This document shows, in pieces, positions 38,432 through 51,360 of a DNA stretch of 64,000 nt. Numbering within the stretch: the first letter of the stretch is position 1; every line of letters begins with the position of its first letter. The notes beneath the pieces are model-generated. The model did no database searches, was not told the origin of the DNA, and saw only the letters and a program-made list of their open reading frames with translations. Made by a program: the position numbers and the translations under genes. Source of the stretch: Hydractinia symbiolongicarpus (lineage: Eukaryota; Cnidaria; Hydrozoa; Anthoathecata; Hydractiniidae); the NCBI RefSeq assembly GCF_029227915.1, contig NC_079881.1, positions 29,117,501-29,181,500 of the forward strand. The letters are read 5' to 3'.

Positions 38432-38940
38432 GCCATTTTTTATTGTGGGAACAATCCTAGCCGTTATTGCGCGCTGAAGAAACAGCCACAGTTTTAAAAC
38501 TACATTTTATTGACTTTTTAACGGTGTCAGTCCGTTTGAGTTACAACAGTTGGGTCAAATATTCGTACCAACCTGTATTTAGCGATATTTTTTTTGATAT
38601 TACTAGGTTGCATCGCTTTTAACAATGAAACGATTTACTGTGGGACTTAACTGAACTAACTTTGGACTGCGACCTGATAAATATGATAAATGAGACAATT
38701 GGACTCCAAGAAATAACATTCTTCTTAATTTGACGTGATTTCCGGAACTCAGCTTTAACCAATAAAACGATTATCTGTGGGACTTAATTGAACTGATTTT
38801 GGACTGTGACCTTAAAAATGTGAAAGTGAGACAATTAGAATCCAAGAAATAACATTCTTCTTGAGTTGATATGACTGCCGAAACTCAGCGATTACACTAG
38901 GCGCTGTGGTAGCGCTTCAATTAAAAATTAAGATAAAAAA
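38432..38940. repeat. Second copy of the monomer plus 137-bp remnant
   Basis: Same 509-bp interval and same joint ('GGAACTCAGC' to 'TTTAACCAATAAAACG') as at 36057, placed here by the 2375-bp duplication. Confidence 0.92.
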
Positions 38941-40807
38941 GTCATTTTTTACTGTGGGACCAATCCTAGCCGTTAGCGCGCGCTGAAGTAATAGAGACAG
39001 TTTCAAGTATTACATTTCACTGACTTTCTAACGGTGTCAGTCCGTTTAAGTTTTGACGGTTGGGTCACATATTCGTACCAACATGTATTTAGCGATATTT
39101 TTCTGATATAACTAGGTTGCATCGCTTTTAACAGTGAAACGATTGACTGTGGGACTTAATTGAACTAACTTTGAACTGCGACCTGATAAATATGATAAAT
39201 GAGACAATTGGACTCGAAGAAATAACATTCTTCTTAATTTGACGTGATTGCCGGAACTCAGCGATTATACTGGGCGCTGTGGTACCGCTTCATTTAAAAA
39301 TTTAGATAAATAAGTCATCCTTTACTGTGGGACCAATCCTATCTGTTATCGCGCGCTGAAGAAATAGCGACAGTTGCAAGAACTACATTTCATTGGCTTT
39401 CTAACGGTGTCAGTCCGTTTGAGTTACAACAGGTAGGTCCCCTATTTGTACCAACATGTATTTAGCGATATTTTTCTCATATTACTAGGTTGCATTGCTT
39501 TTAACAGTGAAAAGATTAACTTTGGCACATAATTGAACTGATTTTGGACTGTGACCTTATAAGTGTTAAAGGGGAGACAATTGGATACCAAGAAATAATA
39601 TTCTTCTTAATTTGACATGATTGCCGAAACTCAGCGATTACACTGGGCGCTGTCGTAACGCTTCATTTAAAAATTTAGATAAACAAGCCAATTTTTACTG
39701 TGGGACCAATCCTAGCCGTTATCGCGCGCTGAAGTAATAGAGACAGTTTCAAGTATTACATTTCTCTGACTTTCTAACGGTGTCAGTCCGTTTGAGTTTT
39801 GACGGTTGGGTCACATATTGGTACCAACATGTATTTAGCGATACTTATCTGATATTACTAGGTTGCATTGCTTTTAACAGTGAAACAATTGACTGTGGGA
39901 CTTAACTGAACTAACTTTGGACTGTGACCTGATAAATGTGATAAATGAGAAAATTGAACTCCAAGAAATAACATTCTTCTTAATTTCACATGATGGCCGG
40001 AACTCAGCGATTACACTGGGCGCTGTGGTAGCGCTTCTTTTAAATATTTAGATTAATGAGTCATTTCTTACTGTGGGACCAATCCTAGCCGTTATCGCGC
40101 GCTGAAGAAATATCGACAGTTTCAAAAACTACATTTCATTGAGTTTCTAACGGTGTCAGTCCGTTTGAGTTACTAAGGTTGGGTCACATATTCGTACCAT
40201 AATGCATTTAGCGATATTTTTTTTGATATTACTAGGTTGCATCGCTTTTAACAATGAAACGAATGACTGTGGGACTTAATTGATCTAACTTTGGACTGTC
40301 ACGTGATAAATGTGATAAATGAGACAATTGGACTCCAAGAAATAACATTCTTCCTAATTTGACGTGATTGCCGGAACTCAGCGATTTCACTGGGCGCTGT
40401 GGTAGCGCTTCATTTAAAAATTTAGATGAATAAGTCAATTTTTACTGTGGGACCAATCCTAGCCGTTATCGCGCGCTGAAGTAATAGAGACAGTTTCAAG
40501 TATTACATTTCTCTGACTTTCTAACGGTGTCAGTCCGTTTGAGTTTTGACGGTTGGGTCACATATTGGTACCAACATGTATTTAGCGATATTTATCTGAT
40601 ATTACTAGGTTGCATCGCCTTTAGCAGTGAAACGATTGACTGTGGGACTTAATTGAACTAACTTTGGACTGTGACCTGATAAATGTGATAATTGAAGAAA
40701 ATTGGACTCCAAGAAATAACATTCTTCTTAATTTGACGTGATTGTTGGAACTCAGCGATTATACTGGGCGCTGTGGTACCGCTTCATTTAAAAATTTAGA
40801 TAAACAA

Positions 40808-43800
40808 GTCATTCTTTACTGTGGGACCATTCCTATCCGTTATCGCGCGCTGAAGAAATAGCGATAGTTTCAAAAACTATATTTCATTGACTATGTAGCG
40901 GTGTCAGTCCGTTTGAGTTACAACAGTTGGGTCACATTTTCGTACCAACATGTATTTAGCGATACTTATCTGATATTACTAGGTTGCATTGCTTTTAACA
41001 GTGAAACAATTGACTGTGGGACTTAACTGAACTAACTTTGGACTGTGACCTGATAAATGTGATAAATGAGAAAATTGAACTCCAAGAAATAACATTCTTC
41101 TTAATTTCACATGATTGCCGGCACTCAGCGATTACACTGGGCGCTGTGGTAGCGCTTCTTTTAAATATTTAGATTAATGAGTCATTTCTTACTGTGGGAC
41201 CAATCCTAGCCGTTAGCACGCGCTGAAATAGTAGAGTCAGTTTCAAATACTACATTTCACTGACTTTTTAACGGTGTCAGTCCGTTTGAGTTTCAACAGT
41301 TGGGTCATATATTCGTACCAACATGTATTTAGCGATATTCATCTGATATTACTAGGTTGCATCGCTTTTAACAGTGAAACGATTGACTGTGGGACTTAAT
41401 TGAACTAACTTTGGACTGTGACCTAATAAATGTGATAAATGAGAAAATTGGACTCCAAGAAATAACATTATCCTCAATTTGAAATGATTGCCGGAACTCA
41501 GCGATTACACTGGGCGCTGTGGAAGCACTTCATTTAAAAATTTAGAATAATAAGTCATTTTTTACTCTGGGACCAATCCTAGCCGTTATCGCGCGCTGAA
41601 GAAATATCGACAGTTTCAAAAACTACATTTCATTGAGTTTCTAACGGTGTCAGTCCGTTTGAGTTACTAAGGTTGGGTCACATTTTCGTACCAACATGTA
41701 TTTAGCGATATTTATCTGATATTACTAGGTTGCATCGCCTTTAGCAGTGAAACGATTGACTGTGGGACTTAATTGAACTAACTTTGGACTGTGACCTGAT
41801 AAATGTGATAATTGAAGAAAATTGGACTCCAAGAAATAACATTCTTCTTAATTTGACGTGATTGTTGGAACTCAGCGATTATACTGGGCGCTGTGGTACC
41901 GCTTCATTTAAAAATTTAGATAAACAAGTCATTCTTTACTGTGGGACCATTCCTATCCGTTATCGCGCGCTGAAGAAATAGCGATAGTTTCAAAAACTAT
42001 ATTTCATTGACTATGTAGCGGTGTCAGTCCGTTTGAGTTACAACAGTTGGGTCACATTTTCGTACCAACATGTATTTAGCGATACTTATCTGATATTACT
42101 AGGTTGCATTGCTTTTAACAGTGAAACAATTGACTGTGGGACTTAACTGAACTAACTTTGGACTGTGACCTGATAAATGTGATAAATGAGAAAATTGAAC
42201 TCCAAGAAATAACATTCTTCTTAATTTCACATGATTGCCGGCACTCAGCGATTACACTGGGCGCTGTGGTAGCGCTTCTTTTAAATATTTAGATTAATGA
42301 GTCATTTCTTACTGTGGGACCAATCCTAGCCGTTAGCACGCGCTGAAATAGTAGAGTCAGTTTCAAATACTACATTTCACTGACTTTTTAACGGTGTCAG
42401 TCCGTTTGAGTTTCAACAGTTGGGTCATATATTCGTACCAACATGTATTTAGCGATATTCATCTGATATTACTAGGTTGCATCGCTTTTAACAGTGAAAC
42501 GATTGACTGTGGGACTTAATTGAACTAACTTTGGACTGTGACCTAATAAATGTGATAAATGAGAAAATTGGACTCCAAGAAATAACATTATCCTCAATTT
42601 GAAATGATTGCCGGAACTCAGCGATTACACTGGGCGCTGTGGAAGCACTTCATTTAAAAATTTAGAATAATAAGTCATTTTTTACTCTGGGACCAATCCT
42701 AGCCGTTATCGCGCGCTGAAGAAATATCGACAGTTTCAAAAACTACATTTCATTGAGTTTCTAACGGTGTCAGTCCGTTTGAGTTACTAAGGTTGGGTCA
42801 CATTTTCGTACCAACATGTATTTAGCGATACTTATCTGATATTACTAGGTTGCATTGCTTTTAACAGTGAAACAATTGACTGTGGGACTTAACTGAACTA
42901 ACTTTGGACTGTGAACTGATAAATGTGATAAATGAGAAAATTGAACTCCAAGAAATAACATTCTTCTTAATTTCACATGATTGCCGGCACTCAGCGATTA
43001 CACTGGGCGCTGTGGTAGCGCTTCTTTTAAATATTTAGATTAATGAGTCATTTCTTACTGTGGGACCAATCCTAGCCGTTAGCGCGCGCTGAAATAGTAG
43101 AGTCAGTTTCAAATACTACATTTCACTGACTTTTTAACGGTGTCAGTCCGTTTGAGTTTCAACAGTTGGGTCACATATTCGTACCAACATGTATTTAGCG
43201 ATATTCATCTGATATTACTAGGTTGCATCGCTTTTAACAGTGAAACGATTGACTGTGGGACTTAATTGAACTAACTTTGGACTGTGACCTAATAAATGTG
43301 ATAAATGAGAAAATTGGACTCCAAGAAATAACATTATCCTCAATTTGAAATGATTGCCGGAACTCAGCGATTACACTGGGCGCTGTGGAAGCACTTCATT
43401 TAAAAATTTAGAATAATAAGTCATTTTTTACTGTGGGACCAATCCTAGCCGTTATCGCGCGCTGAAGAAATATCGACAGTTTCAAAAACTACATTTCATT
43501 GAGTTTCTAACGGTGTCAGTCCGTTTGAGTTACTAAGGTTGGGTCACATATTCGTACCATAATGCATTTAGCGATATTTTTTTTGATATTACTAGGTTGC
43601 ATCGCCTTTAGCAGTGAAACGATTGACTGTGGGACTTAATTGAACTAACTTTGGACTGTGACCTGATAAATGTGATAATTGAAGAAAATTGGACTCCAAG
43701 AAATAACATTCTTCTTAATTTGACGTGATTGTTGGAACTCAGCGATTATGCTGGGCGCTGTGGTACCGCTTCATTTAAAAATTTAGATAAACAAGTCATT

Positions 43801-45288
43801 CTTTACTGTGGGACCATTCCTATCCGTTATCGCGCGCTGAAGAAATAGCGATAGTTTCAAAAACTATATTTCATTGACTATGTAGCGGTGTCAGTCCGTT
43901 TGAGTTACAACAGTTAGGTCACATTTTCGTACCAACATGTATTTAGCGATACTTATCTGATATTACTAGGTTGCATTGCTTTTAACAGTGAAACAATTGA
44001 CTGTGGGACTTAACTGAACTAACTTTGGACTGTGACCTGATAAATGTGATAAATGAGAAAATTGAACTCCAAGAAATAACATTCTTCTTAATTTCACATG
44101 ATTGCCGGCACTCAGCGATTACACTGGGCGCTGTGGTAGCGCTTCTTTTAAATATTTAGATTAATGAGTCATTTCTTACTGTGGGACCAATCCTAGCCGT
44201 TAGCACGCGCTGAAATAGTAGAGTCAGTTTCAAATACTACATTTCACTGACTTTTTAACGGTGTCAGTCCGTTTGAGTTTCAACAGTTGGGTCATATATT
44301 CGTACCAACATGTATTTAGCGATATTCATCTGATATTACTAGGTTGCATCGCTTTTAACAGTGAAACGATTGACTGTGGGACTTAATTGAACTAACTTTG
44401 GACTGTGACCTAATAAATGTGATAAATGAGAAAATTGGACTCCAAGAAATAACATTATCCTCAATTTGAAATGATTGCCGGAACTCAGCGATTACACTGG
44501 GCGCTGTGGAAGCACTTCATTTAAAAATTTAGAATAATAAGTCATTTTTTACTCTGGGACCAATCCTAGCCGTTATCGCGCGCTGAAGAAATATCGACAG
44601 TTTCAAAAACTACATTTCATTGAGTTTCTAACGGTGTCAGTCCGTTTGAGTTACTAAGGTTGGGTCACATTTTCGTACCAACATGTATTTAGCGATACTT
44701 ATCTGATATTACTAGGTTGCATTGCTTTTAACAGTGAAACAATTGACTGTGGGACTTAACTGAACTAACTTTGGACTGTGAACTGATAAATGTGATAAAT
44801 GAGAAAATTGAACTCCAAGAAATAACATTATCCTCAATTTGAAATGATTGCCGGAACTCAGCGATTACACTGGGCGCTGTGGAAGCACTTCATTTAAAAA
44901 TTTAGAATAATAAGTCATTTTTTACTGTAGGACCAATCCTAGCCGTTATCGCGCGCTGAAGAAATATCGACAGTTTCAAAAACTACATTTCATTGAGTTT
45001 CTAACGGTGTCAGTCCGTTTGAGTTACTAAGGTTGGGTCACATATTCGTACCATAATGCATTTAGCGATATTTTTTTTGATATTACTAGGTTGCATCGCC
45101 TTTAGCAGTGAAACGATTGACTGTGGGACTTAATTGAACTAACTTTGGACTGTGACCTGATAAATGTGATAATTGAAGAAAATTGGACTCCAAGAAATAA
45201 CATTCTTCTTAATTTGACGTGATTGTTGGAACTCAGCGATTATACTGGGCGCTGTGGTACCGCTTCATTTAAAAATTTAGATAAACAA
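40808..45288. repeat. R-P-Q derived higher-order repeats of 3, 5 and 4 monomers
   Basis: Successive units start at each R head ('GGACCATTCCTATCCG'): 40808-41927 is R, P, Q/S (1120 bp); 41928-43794 is R, P, Q/R, P, Q/S (1867 bp); 43795-45288 is R, P, Q/R/P, Q/S (1494 bp). The slash marks monomers whose head and tail belong to different families. The third unit differs from the second by the loss of one monomer through fusion of the adjacent Q/R and P. Copies are otherwise nearly identical. Confidence 0.87.
44541..44913. repeat. Triple-mosaic monomer (Q head, R middle, P tail)
   Basis: The head has Q diagnostics (TTTACTCTGGGACC, CATTGAGTTTC, ACTAAGG). The middle has R diagnostics (CACATTTTCGTACC, GATACTTATCTG, GCATTGC, AATTGAACTCC). 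The tail has P diagnostics (ATTATCCTCAATTTGAAATG, GTGGAAGCACTTC). The length is a normal 373 bp, so both joints are in register, as expected from homologous exchange between aligned monomers. Confidence 0.88.
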
Positions 45289-45661
45289 GTCATTCTTTAC
45301 TGTGGGACCATTCCTATCCGTTATCGCGCGCTGAAGAAATAGCGATAGTTTCAAAAACTATATTTCATTGACTATGTAGCGGTGTCAGTCCGTTTGAGTT
45401 ACAACAGTTGGGTCACATTTTCGTACCAACATGTATTTAGCGATACTTATCTGATATTACTAGGTTGCATTGCTTTTAACAGTGAAACAATTGACTGTGG
45501 GACTTAACTGAACTAACTTTGGACTGTGACCTGATAAATGTGATAAATGAGAAAATTGAACTCCAAGAAATAACATTCTTCTTAATTTCACATGATTGCC
45601 GGCACTCAGCGATTACACTGGGCGCTGTGGTAGCGCTTCTTTTAAATATTTAGATTAATGA

Positions 45662-47155
45662 GTCATTTCTTACTGTGGGACCAATCCTAGCCGTTAGCGC
45701 GCGCTGAAATAGTAGAGTCAGTTTCAAATACTACATTTCACTGACTTTTTAACGGTGTCAGTCCGTTTGAGTTTCAACAGTTGGGTCACACATTCGTACC
45801 AACATGTATTTAGCGATATTCATCTGATATTACTAGGTTGCATCGCTTTTAACAGTGAAACGATTGACTGTGGGACTTAATTGAACTAACTTTGGACTGT
45901 GACCTAATAAATGTGATAAATGAGAAAATTGGACTCCAAGAAATAACATTATCCTCAATTTGAAATGATTGCCGGAACTCAGCGATTACACTGGGCGCTG
46001 TGGAAGCACTTCATTTAAAAATTTAGAATAATAAGTCATTTTTTACTGTGGGACCAATCCTAGCCGTTATCGCGCGCTGAAGAAATATCGACAGTTTCAA
46101 AAACTACATTTCATTGAGTTTCTAACGGTGTCAGTCCGTTTGAGTTACTAAGGTTGGGTCACATATTCGTACCATAATGCATTTAGCGATATTTTTTTTG
46201 ATATTACTAGGTTGCATCGCTTTTAACAATGAAACGAATGACTGTGGGACTTAATTGAACTAACTTTGGACTGTCACGTGATAAATGTGATAAATGAGAC
46301 AATTGGACTCCAAGAAATAACATTCTTCCTAATTTGACGTGATTGCCGGAACTCAGCGATTTCACTGGGCGCTGTGGTAGCGCTTCATTTAAAAATTTAG
46401 ATGAATAAGTCAATTTTTACTGTGGGACCAATCCTAGCCGTTATCGCGCGCTGAAGTAATAGAGACAGTTTCAAGTATTACATTTCTCTGACTTTCTAAC
46501 GGTGTCAGTCCGTTTGAGTTTTGACGGTTGGGTCACATATTGGTACCAACATGTATTTAGCGATATTTATCTGATATTACTAGGTTGCATCGCCTTTAGC
46601 AGTGAAACGATTGACTGTGGGACTTAATTGAACTAACTTTGGACTGTGACCTGATAAATGTGATAATTGAAGAAAATTGGACTCCAAGAAATAACATTCT
46701 TCTTAATTTGACGTGATTGTTGGAACTCAGCGATTATACTGGGCGCTGTGGTACCGCTTCATTTAAAAATTTAGATAAACAAGTCATTCTTTACTGTGGG
46801 ACCATTCCTATCCTTTATCGCGCGCTGAAGAAATAGCGATAGTTTCAAAAACTATATTTCATTGACTATGTAGCGGTGTCAGTCCGTTTGAGTTACAACA
46901 GTTGGGTCACATTTTCGTACCAACATGTATTTAGCGATACTTATCTGATATTACTAGGTTGCATTGCTTTTAACAGTGAAACAATTGACTGTGGGACTTA
47001 ACTGAACTAACTTTGGACTGTGACCTGATAAATGTGATAAATGAGAAAATTGAACTCCAAGAAATAACATTCTTCTTAATTTCACATGATTGCCGGCACT
47101 CAGCGATTACACTGGGCGCTGTGGTAGCGCTTCTTTTAAATATTTAGATTAATGA
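45662..47155. repeat. P-Q-S-R tetramer, 1494 bp (complete unit)
   Basis: Order: P at 45662, Q at 46035, S at 46409, R at 46783, with P recurring at 47156. This is the most intact four-family unit in domain 3, and the shorter neighbours can be derived from it by loss of one or two monomers. The same Q then S then R then P order occurs at 40060-41181. Confidence 0.88.
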
Positions 47156-48275
47156 GTCATTTCTTACTGTGGGACCAATCCTAGCCGTTAGCGCGCGCTG
47201 AAATAGTAGAGTCAGTTTCAAATACTACATTTCACTGACTTTTTAACGGTGTCAGTCCGTTTGAGTTTCAACAGTTGGGTCATATATTCGTACCAACATG
47301 TATTTAGCGATATTCATCTGATATTACTAGGTTGCATCGCTTTTAACAGTGAAACGATTGACTGTGGGACTTAATTGAACTAACTTTGGACTGTGACCTA
47401 ATAAATGTGATAAATGAGAAAATTGGACTCCAAGAAATAACATTATCCTCAATTTGAAATGATTGCCGGAACTCAGCGATTACACTGGGCGCTGTGGAAG
47501 CACTTCATTTAAAAATTTAGAATAATAAGTCATTTTTTACTGTGGGACCAATCCTAGCCGTTATCGCGCGCTGAAGAAATATCGACAGTTTCAAAAATTA
47601 CATTTCATTGAGTTTCTAACGGTGTCAGTCCGTTTGAGTTACTAAGGTTGGGTCACATATTCGTACCATAATGCATTTAGCGATATTTTTTTTGATATTA
47701 CTAGGTTGCATCGCTTTTAACAATGAAACGAATGACTGTGGGACTTAATTGAACTAACTTTGGACTGTCACGTGATAAATGTGATAAATGAGACAATTGG
47801 ACTCCAAGAAATAACATTCTTCCTAATTTGACGTGATTGGCGGAACTCAACGATTTCACTGGGCGCTGTGGTAGCGCTTCATTTAAAAATTTAGATGAAT
47901 AAGTCATTTTTTACTGTGGGACCAATCCTATCCGTTATCGCGCGCTGAAGAAGTAGCGATAGTTTCAAAAACTAAATTTCATTGACTATGTAGCGGTGTC
48001 AGTCCGTTTGAGTTACAACATTTGGGTCACATTTTCGTACCAACATGTATTTAGCGATACTTATCTGATATTACTAGGTTGCATTGCTTTTAACAGTGAA
48101 ACAATTGACTGTGAGACTTAACTGAACTAACTTTGGACTGTGACCTGATAAATGTGATAAATGAGAAAATTGAACTCCAAGAAATAACATTCTTCTTAAT
48201 TTCACATGATTGCCGGCACTCAGCGATTACACTGGGCGCTGTGGTAGCGCTTCTTTTAAATATTTAGATTAATGA
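47156..48275. repeat. P-Q-R trimer, 1120 bp (S lost)
   Basis: P at 47156, Q at 47529, then a monomer at 47903 with R features, after which P recurs at 48276. Relative to 45662-47155 one monomer is missing. The monomer at 47903 has the head GTCATTTTTTACTG in place of GTCAATTTTTACTG (S) or GTCATTCTTTACTG (R), and then 'CCTATCCG' and 'GACTATGTAGCGG' of R, so the deletion joint probably lies at the start of this monomer. Confidence 0.83.
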
Positions 48276-48648
48276 GTCATTTCTTACTGTGGGACCAATC
48301 CTAGCCGTTAGCGCGCGCTGAAATAGTAGAGTCAGTTTCAAATACTACATTTCACTGACTTTTTAACGGTGTCAGTCCGTTTGAGTTTCAACAGTTGGGT
48401 CATATATTCGTACCAACATGTATTTAGCGATATTCATCTGATATTACTAGGTTGCATCGCTTTTAACAGTGAAACGATTGACTGTGGGACTTAATTGAAC
48501 TAACTTTGGACTGTGACCTAATAAATGTGATAAATGAGAAAATTGGACTCCAAGAAATAACATTATCCTCAATTTGAAATGATTGCCGGAACTCAGCGAT
48601 TACACTGGGCGCTGTGGAAGCACTTCATTTAAAAATTTAGAATAATAA

Positions 48649-51360
48649 GTCATTTTTTACTGTGGGACCAATCCTAGCCGTTATCGCGCGCTGAAGAAAT
48701 ATCGACAGTTTCAAAAACTACATTTCATTGAGTTTCTAACGGTGTCAGTCCGTTTGAGTTACTAAGGTTGGGTCACATATTCGTACCATAATGCATTTAG
48801 CGATATTTTTTTTGATATTACTAGGTTGCATCGCTTTTAACAATGAAACGAATGACTGTGGGACTTAATTGACCTAACTTTGGACTGTCACGTGATAAAT
48901 GTGATAAATGAGACAATTGGACTCCAAGAAATAACATTCTTCCTAATTTGACGTGATTGCCGGAACTCAGCGATTTCACTGGGCGCTGTGGTAGCGCTTC
49001 ATTTAAAAATTTAGATGAATAAGTCATTTTTTACTGTGGGACCAATCCTATCCGTTATCGCGCGCTAAAAAAATAGCGACAGTTTCAAAAACTACATTTC
49101 ATTGACTTTCTAACAGTGTCAGTTCGTTTGAGTTACAACGGTTTGGTCGCATGCTCGTACCAACATGTATTTAGCGCTATTTTTGTGATTTTACTAGGTT
49201 GCATCGCTTTTAACTATGAAACGATTGACTGTGGGACTTAATTGAACTAACTTTGGACTGTCACCTGATAAATGTGATAAAGGAGACAATTGGACTCCAA
49301 CAAATAACATTCTTCTTAATTTGACATGATTGCCGAAACTAAGCGATTACACTGGGCGCTGTGGTAGCGCTTCATTTAAAAATTTAGATAAATAAGTCAT
49401 TTTTTACTGTGGGACCAATCCTATCCGTTATCGCGCGCTAAAAAAATAGCGACTGTTTCAAAAACTACATTTCATTGACTTTGTAACAGTGTCAGTCCGT
49501 TTGAGTTACAACGGTTTGGTCGCATGCTCGTACCAACATGTATTTAGCGCTATTTTTGTGATTTTACTAGGTTGCATCGCTTTTAACTATGAAACGATTG
49601 ACTGTGGGACTTAATTGAACTAACTTTGGACTGTCACCTGATAAATGTGATAAAGGAGACAATTGGACTCCAACAAATAACATTCTTCTTAATTTGACAT
49701 GATTGCCGAAACTAAGCGATTACACTGGGCGCTGTGGTAGCGCTTCTTTTAAAAATTTAGGTTAATAAGTCATTTTTTACTGTGGGACCAATCCTAGCCG
49801 TTATCGCGCGATGAAGAAATAGAGACAGTTTCAAATACTACATTTCACTGATTTTTTAACGGTGTCAGTCCGTTTGAGTTTCAACAGTTGGGTCATATAT
49901 TCGTACCAACATGTATTTAGCGATATTCATCTGATATTACTAGGTTGCATCGCTTTTAACAGTGAAACGATTGACTGTGGGACTTAATTGAACTAACTTT
50001 GGACTGTGACCTAATAAATGTGATAAATGAGAAAATTGGACTCCAAGAAATAACATTATCCTCAATTTGAAATGATTGCCGGAACTCAGCGATTACACTG
50101 GGCGCTGTGGAAGCACTTCATTTGAAAATTTAGAATAATAAGTCATTTTTTACTGTGGGACCAATCCTAGCCGTTATCGCGCGCTAAAGAAATATCGACA
50201 GTTTCAAAAACTACATTTCATTGAGTTTCTAACGGTGTCAGTCCGTTTGAGTTACTAAGGTTGGGTCACATATTCGTACCATAATGCATTTAGCGATATT
50301 TTTTTTGATATTACTAGGTTGCATCGCTTTTAACAATGAAACGAATGACTGTGGGACTTAATTGAACTAACTTTGGACTGTCACGTGATAAATGTGATAA
50401 ATGAGACAATTGGACTCCAAGAAATAACATTCTTCCTAATTTGACGTGATTGCCGGAACTCAGCGATTTCACTGGGCGCTGTGGTAGCGCTTCATTTAAA
50501 AATTTAGATGAATAAGTCATTTTTTACTGTGGGACCAATCCTATCCGTTATCGCGCGCTAAAAAAATAGCGAGAGTTTCAAGAACTACATTTCATTGACT
50601 TTCTAACAGTGTCAGTTCGTTTGAGATACAACGGTTTGGTCGCATGCTCGTACCAACATGTATTTAGCGCTATTTTTGTGATTTTACTAGGTTGCATCGC
50701 TTTTAACTATGAAACGATTGACTGTGGGACTTACTTGAACTAACTTTGGACTGTCACCTGATAAATGTGATAAAGGAGACAATTGGACTCCAACAAATAA
50801 CATTCTTCTTAATTTGACATGATTGCCGAAACTAAGCGATTACACTGGGCGCTGTGGTAGCGCTTCATTTAAAAATTTAGATAAATAAGTCATTTTTTAC
50901 TGTGGGACCAATCCTATCCGTTATCGCGCGCTAAAAAAATAGCGACTGTTTCAAAAACTACATTTCATTGACTTTGTAACAGTGTCAGTCCGTTTGAGTT
51001 ACAACGGTTTGGTCGCATGCTCGTACCAACATGTATTTAGCGCTATTTTTGTGATTTTACTAGGTTGCATCGCTTATAACTATGAAACGATTAACTGTGG
51101 GACTTAATTGAACTAACTTTGGACTGTCACCTGATAAATGTGATAAAGGAGACAATTGGACTCCAACAAATAACATTCTTCTTAATTTGACATGATTGCC
51201 GAAACTAAGCGATTACACTGGGCGCTGTGGTAGCGCTTCTTTTAAAAATTTAGGTTAATAAGTCATTTTTTACTGTGGGACCAATCCTAGCCGTTATCGC
51301 GCGATGAAGAAATAGAGACAGTTTCAAATACTACATTTCACTGACTTTCTAACGGTGTCA
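48649..51360. repeat. Two copies of a 1493-bp Q-T-T-P' tetramer (second incomplete)
   Basis: Anchors 48649, 49023, 49396 and 49769 pair with 50142, 50516, 50889 and 51262, all about 1493 bp apart. T monomers have 'CGCTAAAAAAATAGCGA', 'GGTTTGGTCGCATGCTCG' and 'GATAAAGGAGACAATTGG'. The fourth monomers share the unusual heads TAGGTTAATAAG and GCGCGATGAAG. After about 51360 the second copy changes to an M-like tail ('CAACGTTTGGGTCAC') where the first has a P tail. Confidence 0.86.

Larger units (their letters stand above)
36057..39840. repeat. 2375-bp block duplication carrying the 137-bp remnant
   Basis: Anchors 36057, 36566, 36939 and 37312 pair with 38432, 38941, 39314 and 39687, each 2375 bp apart (six monomers plus the remnant). 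Shared rare features include 'TTTATTGTGGGAACAATCC', the remnant joint, 'ACAGGTAGGTCCCCTATTTG' and 'AAACAAGCCAATTTTTAC'. At about 39840 the right copy changes from 'GCGATATTTATCTG' (S type) to 'GCGATACTTATCTG' (R type), dropping one monomer relative to the left copy. Differences are few, for example CGATTGGCTG against CGATTATCTG. Confidence 0.88.

Noticed and set aside
46207-46413. 68-codon minus-strand frame (MTYSSKFLNEALPQRPVK...), also at 40232, 47701, 48821, 50314 and 52551
   Set aside because: It occurs only where a Q-type tail meets the next monomer head. Recurrence follows the P-Q-S-R duplication spacing (about 1120 and 1494 bp), so it is a by-product of repeat copying.
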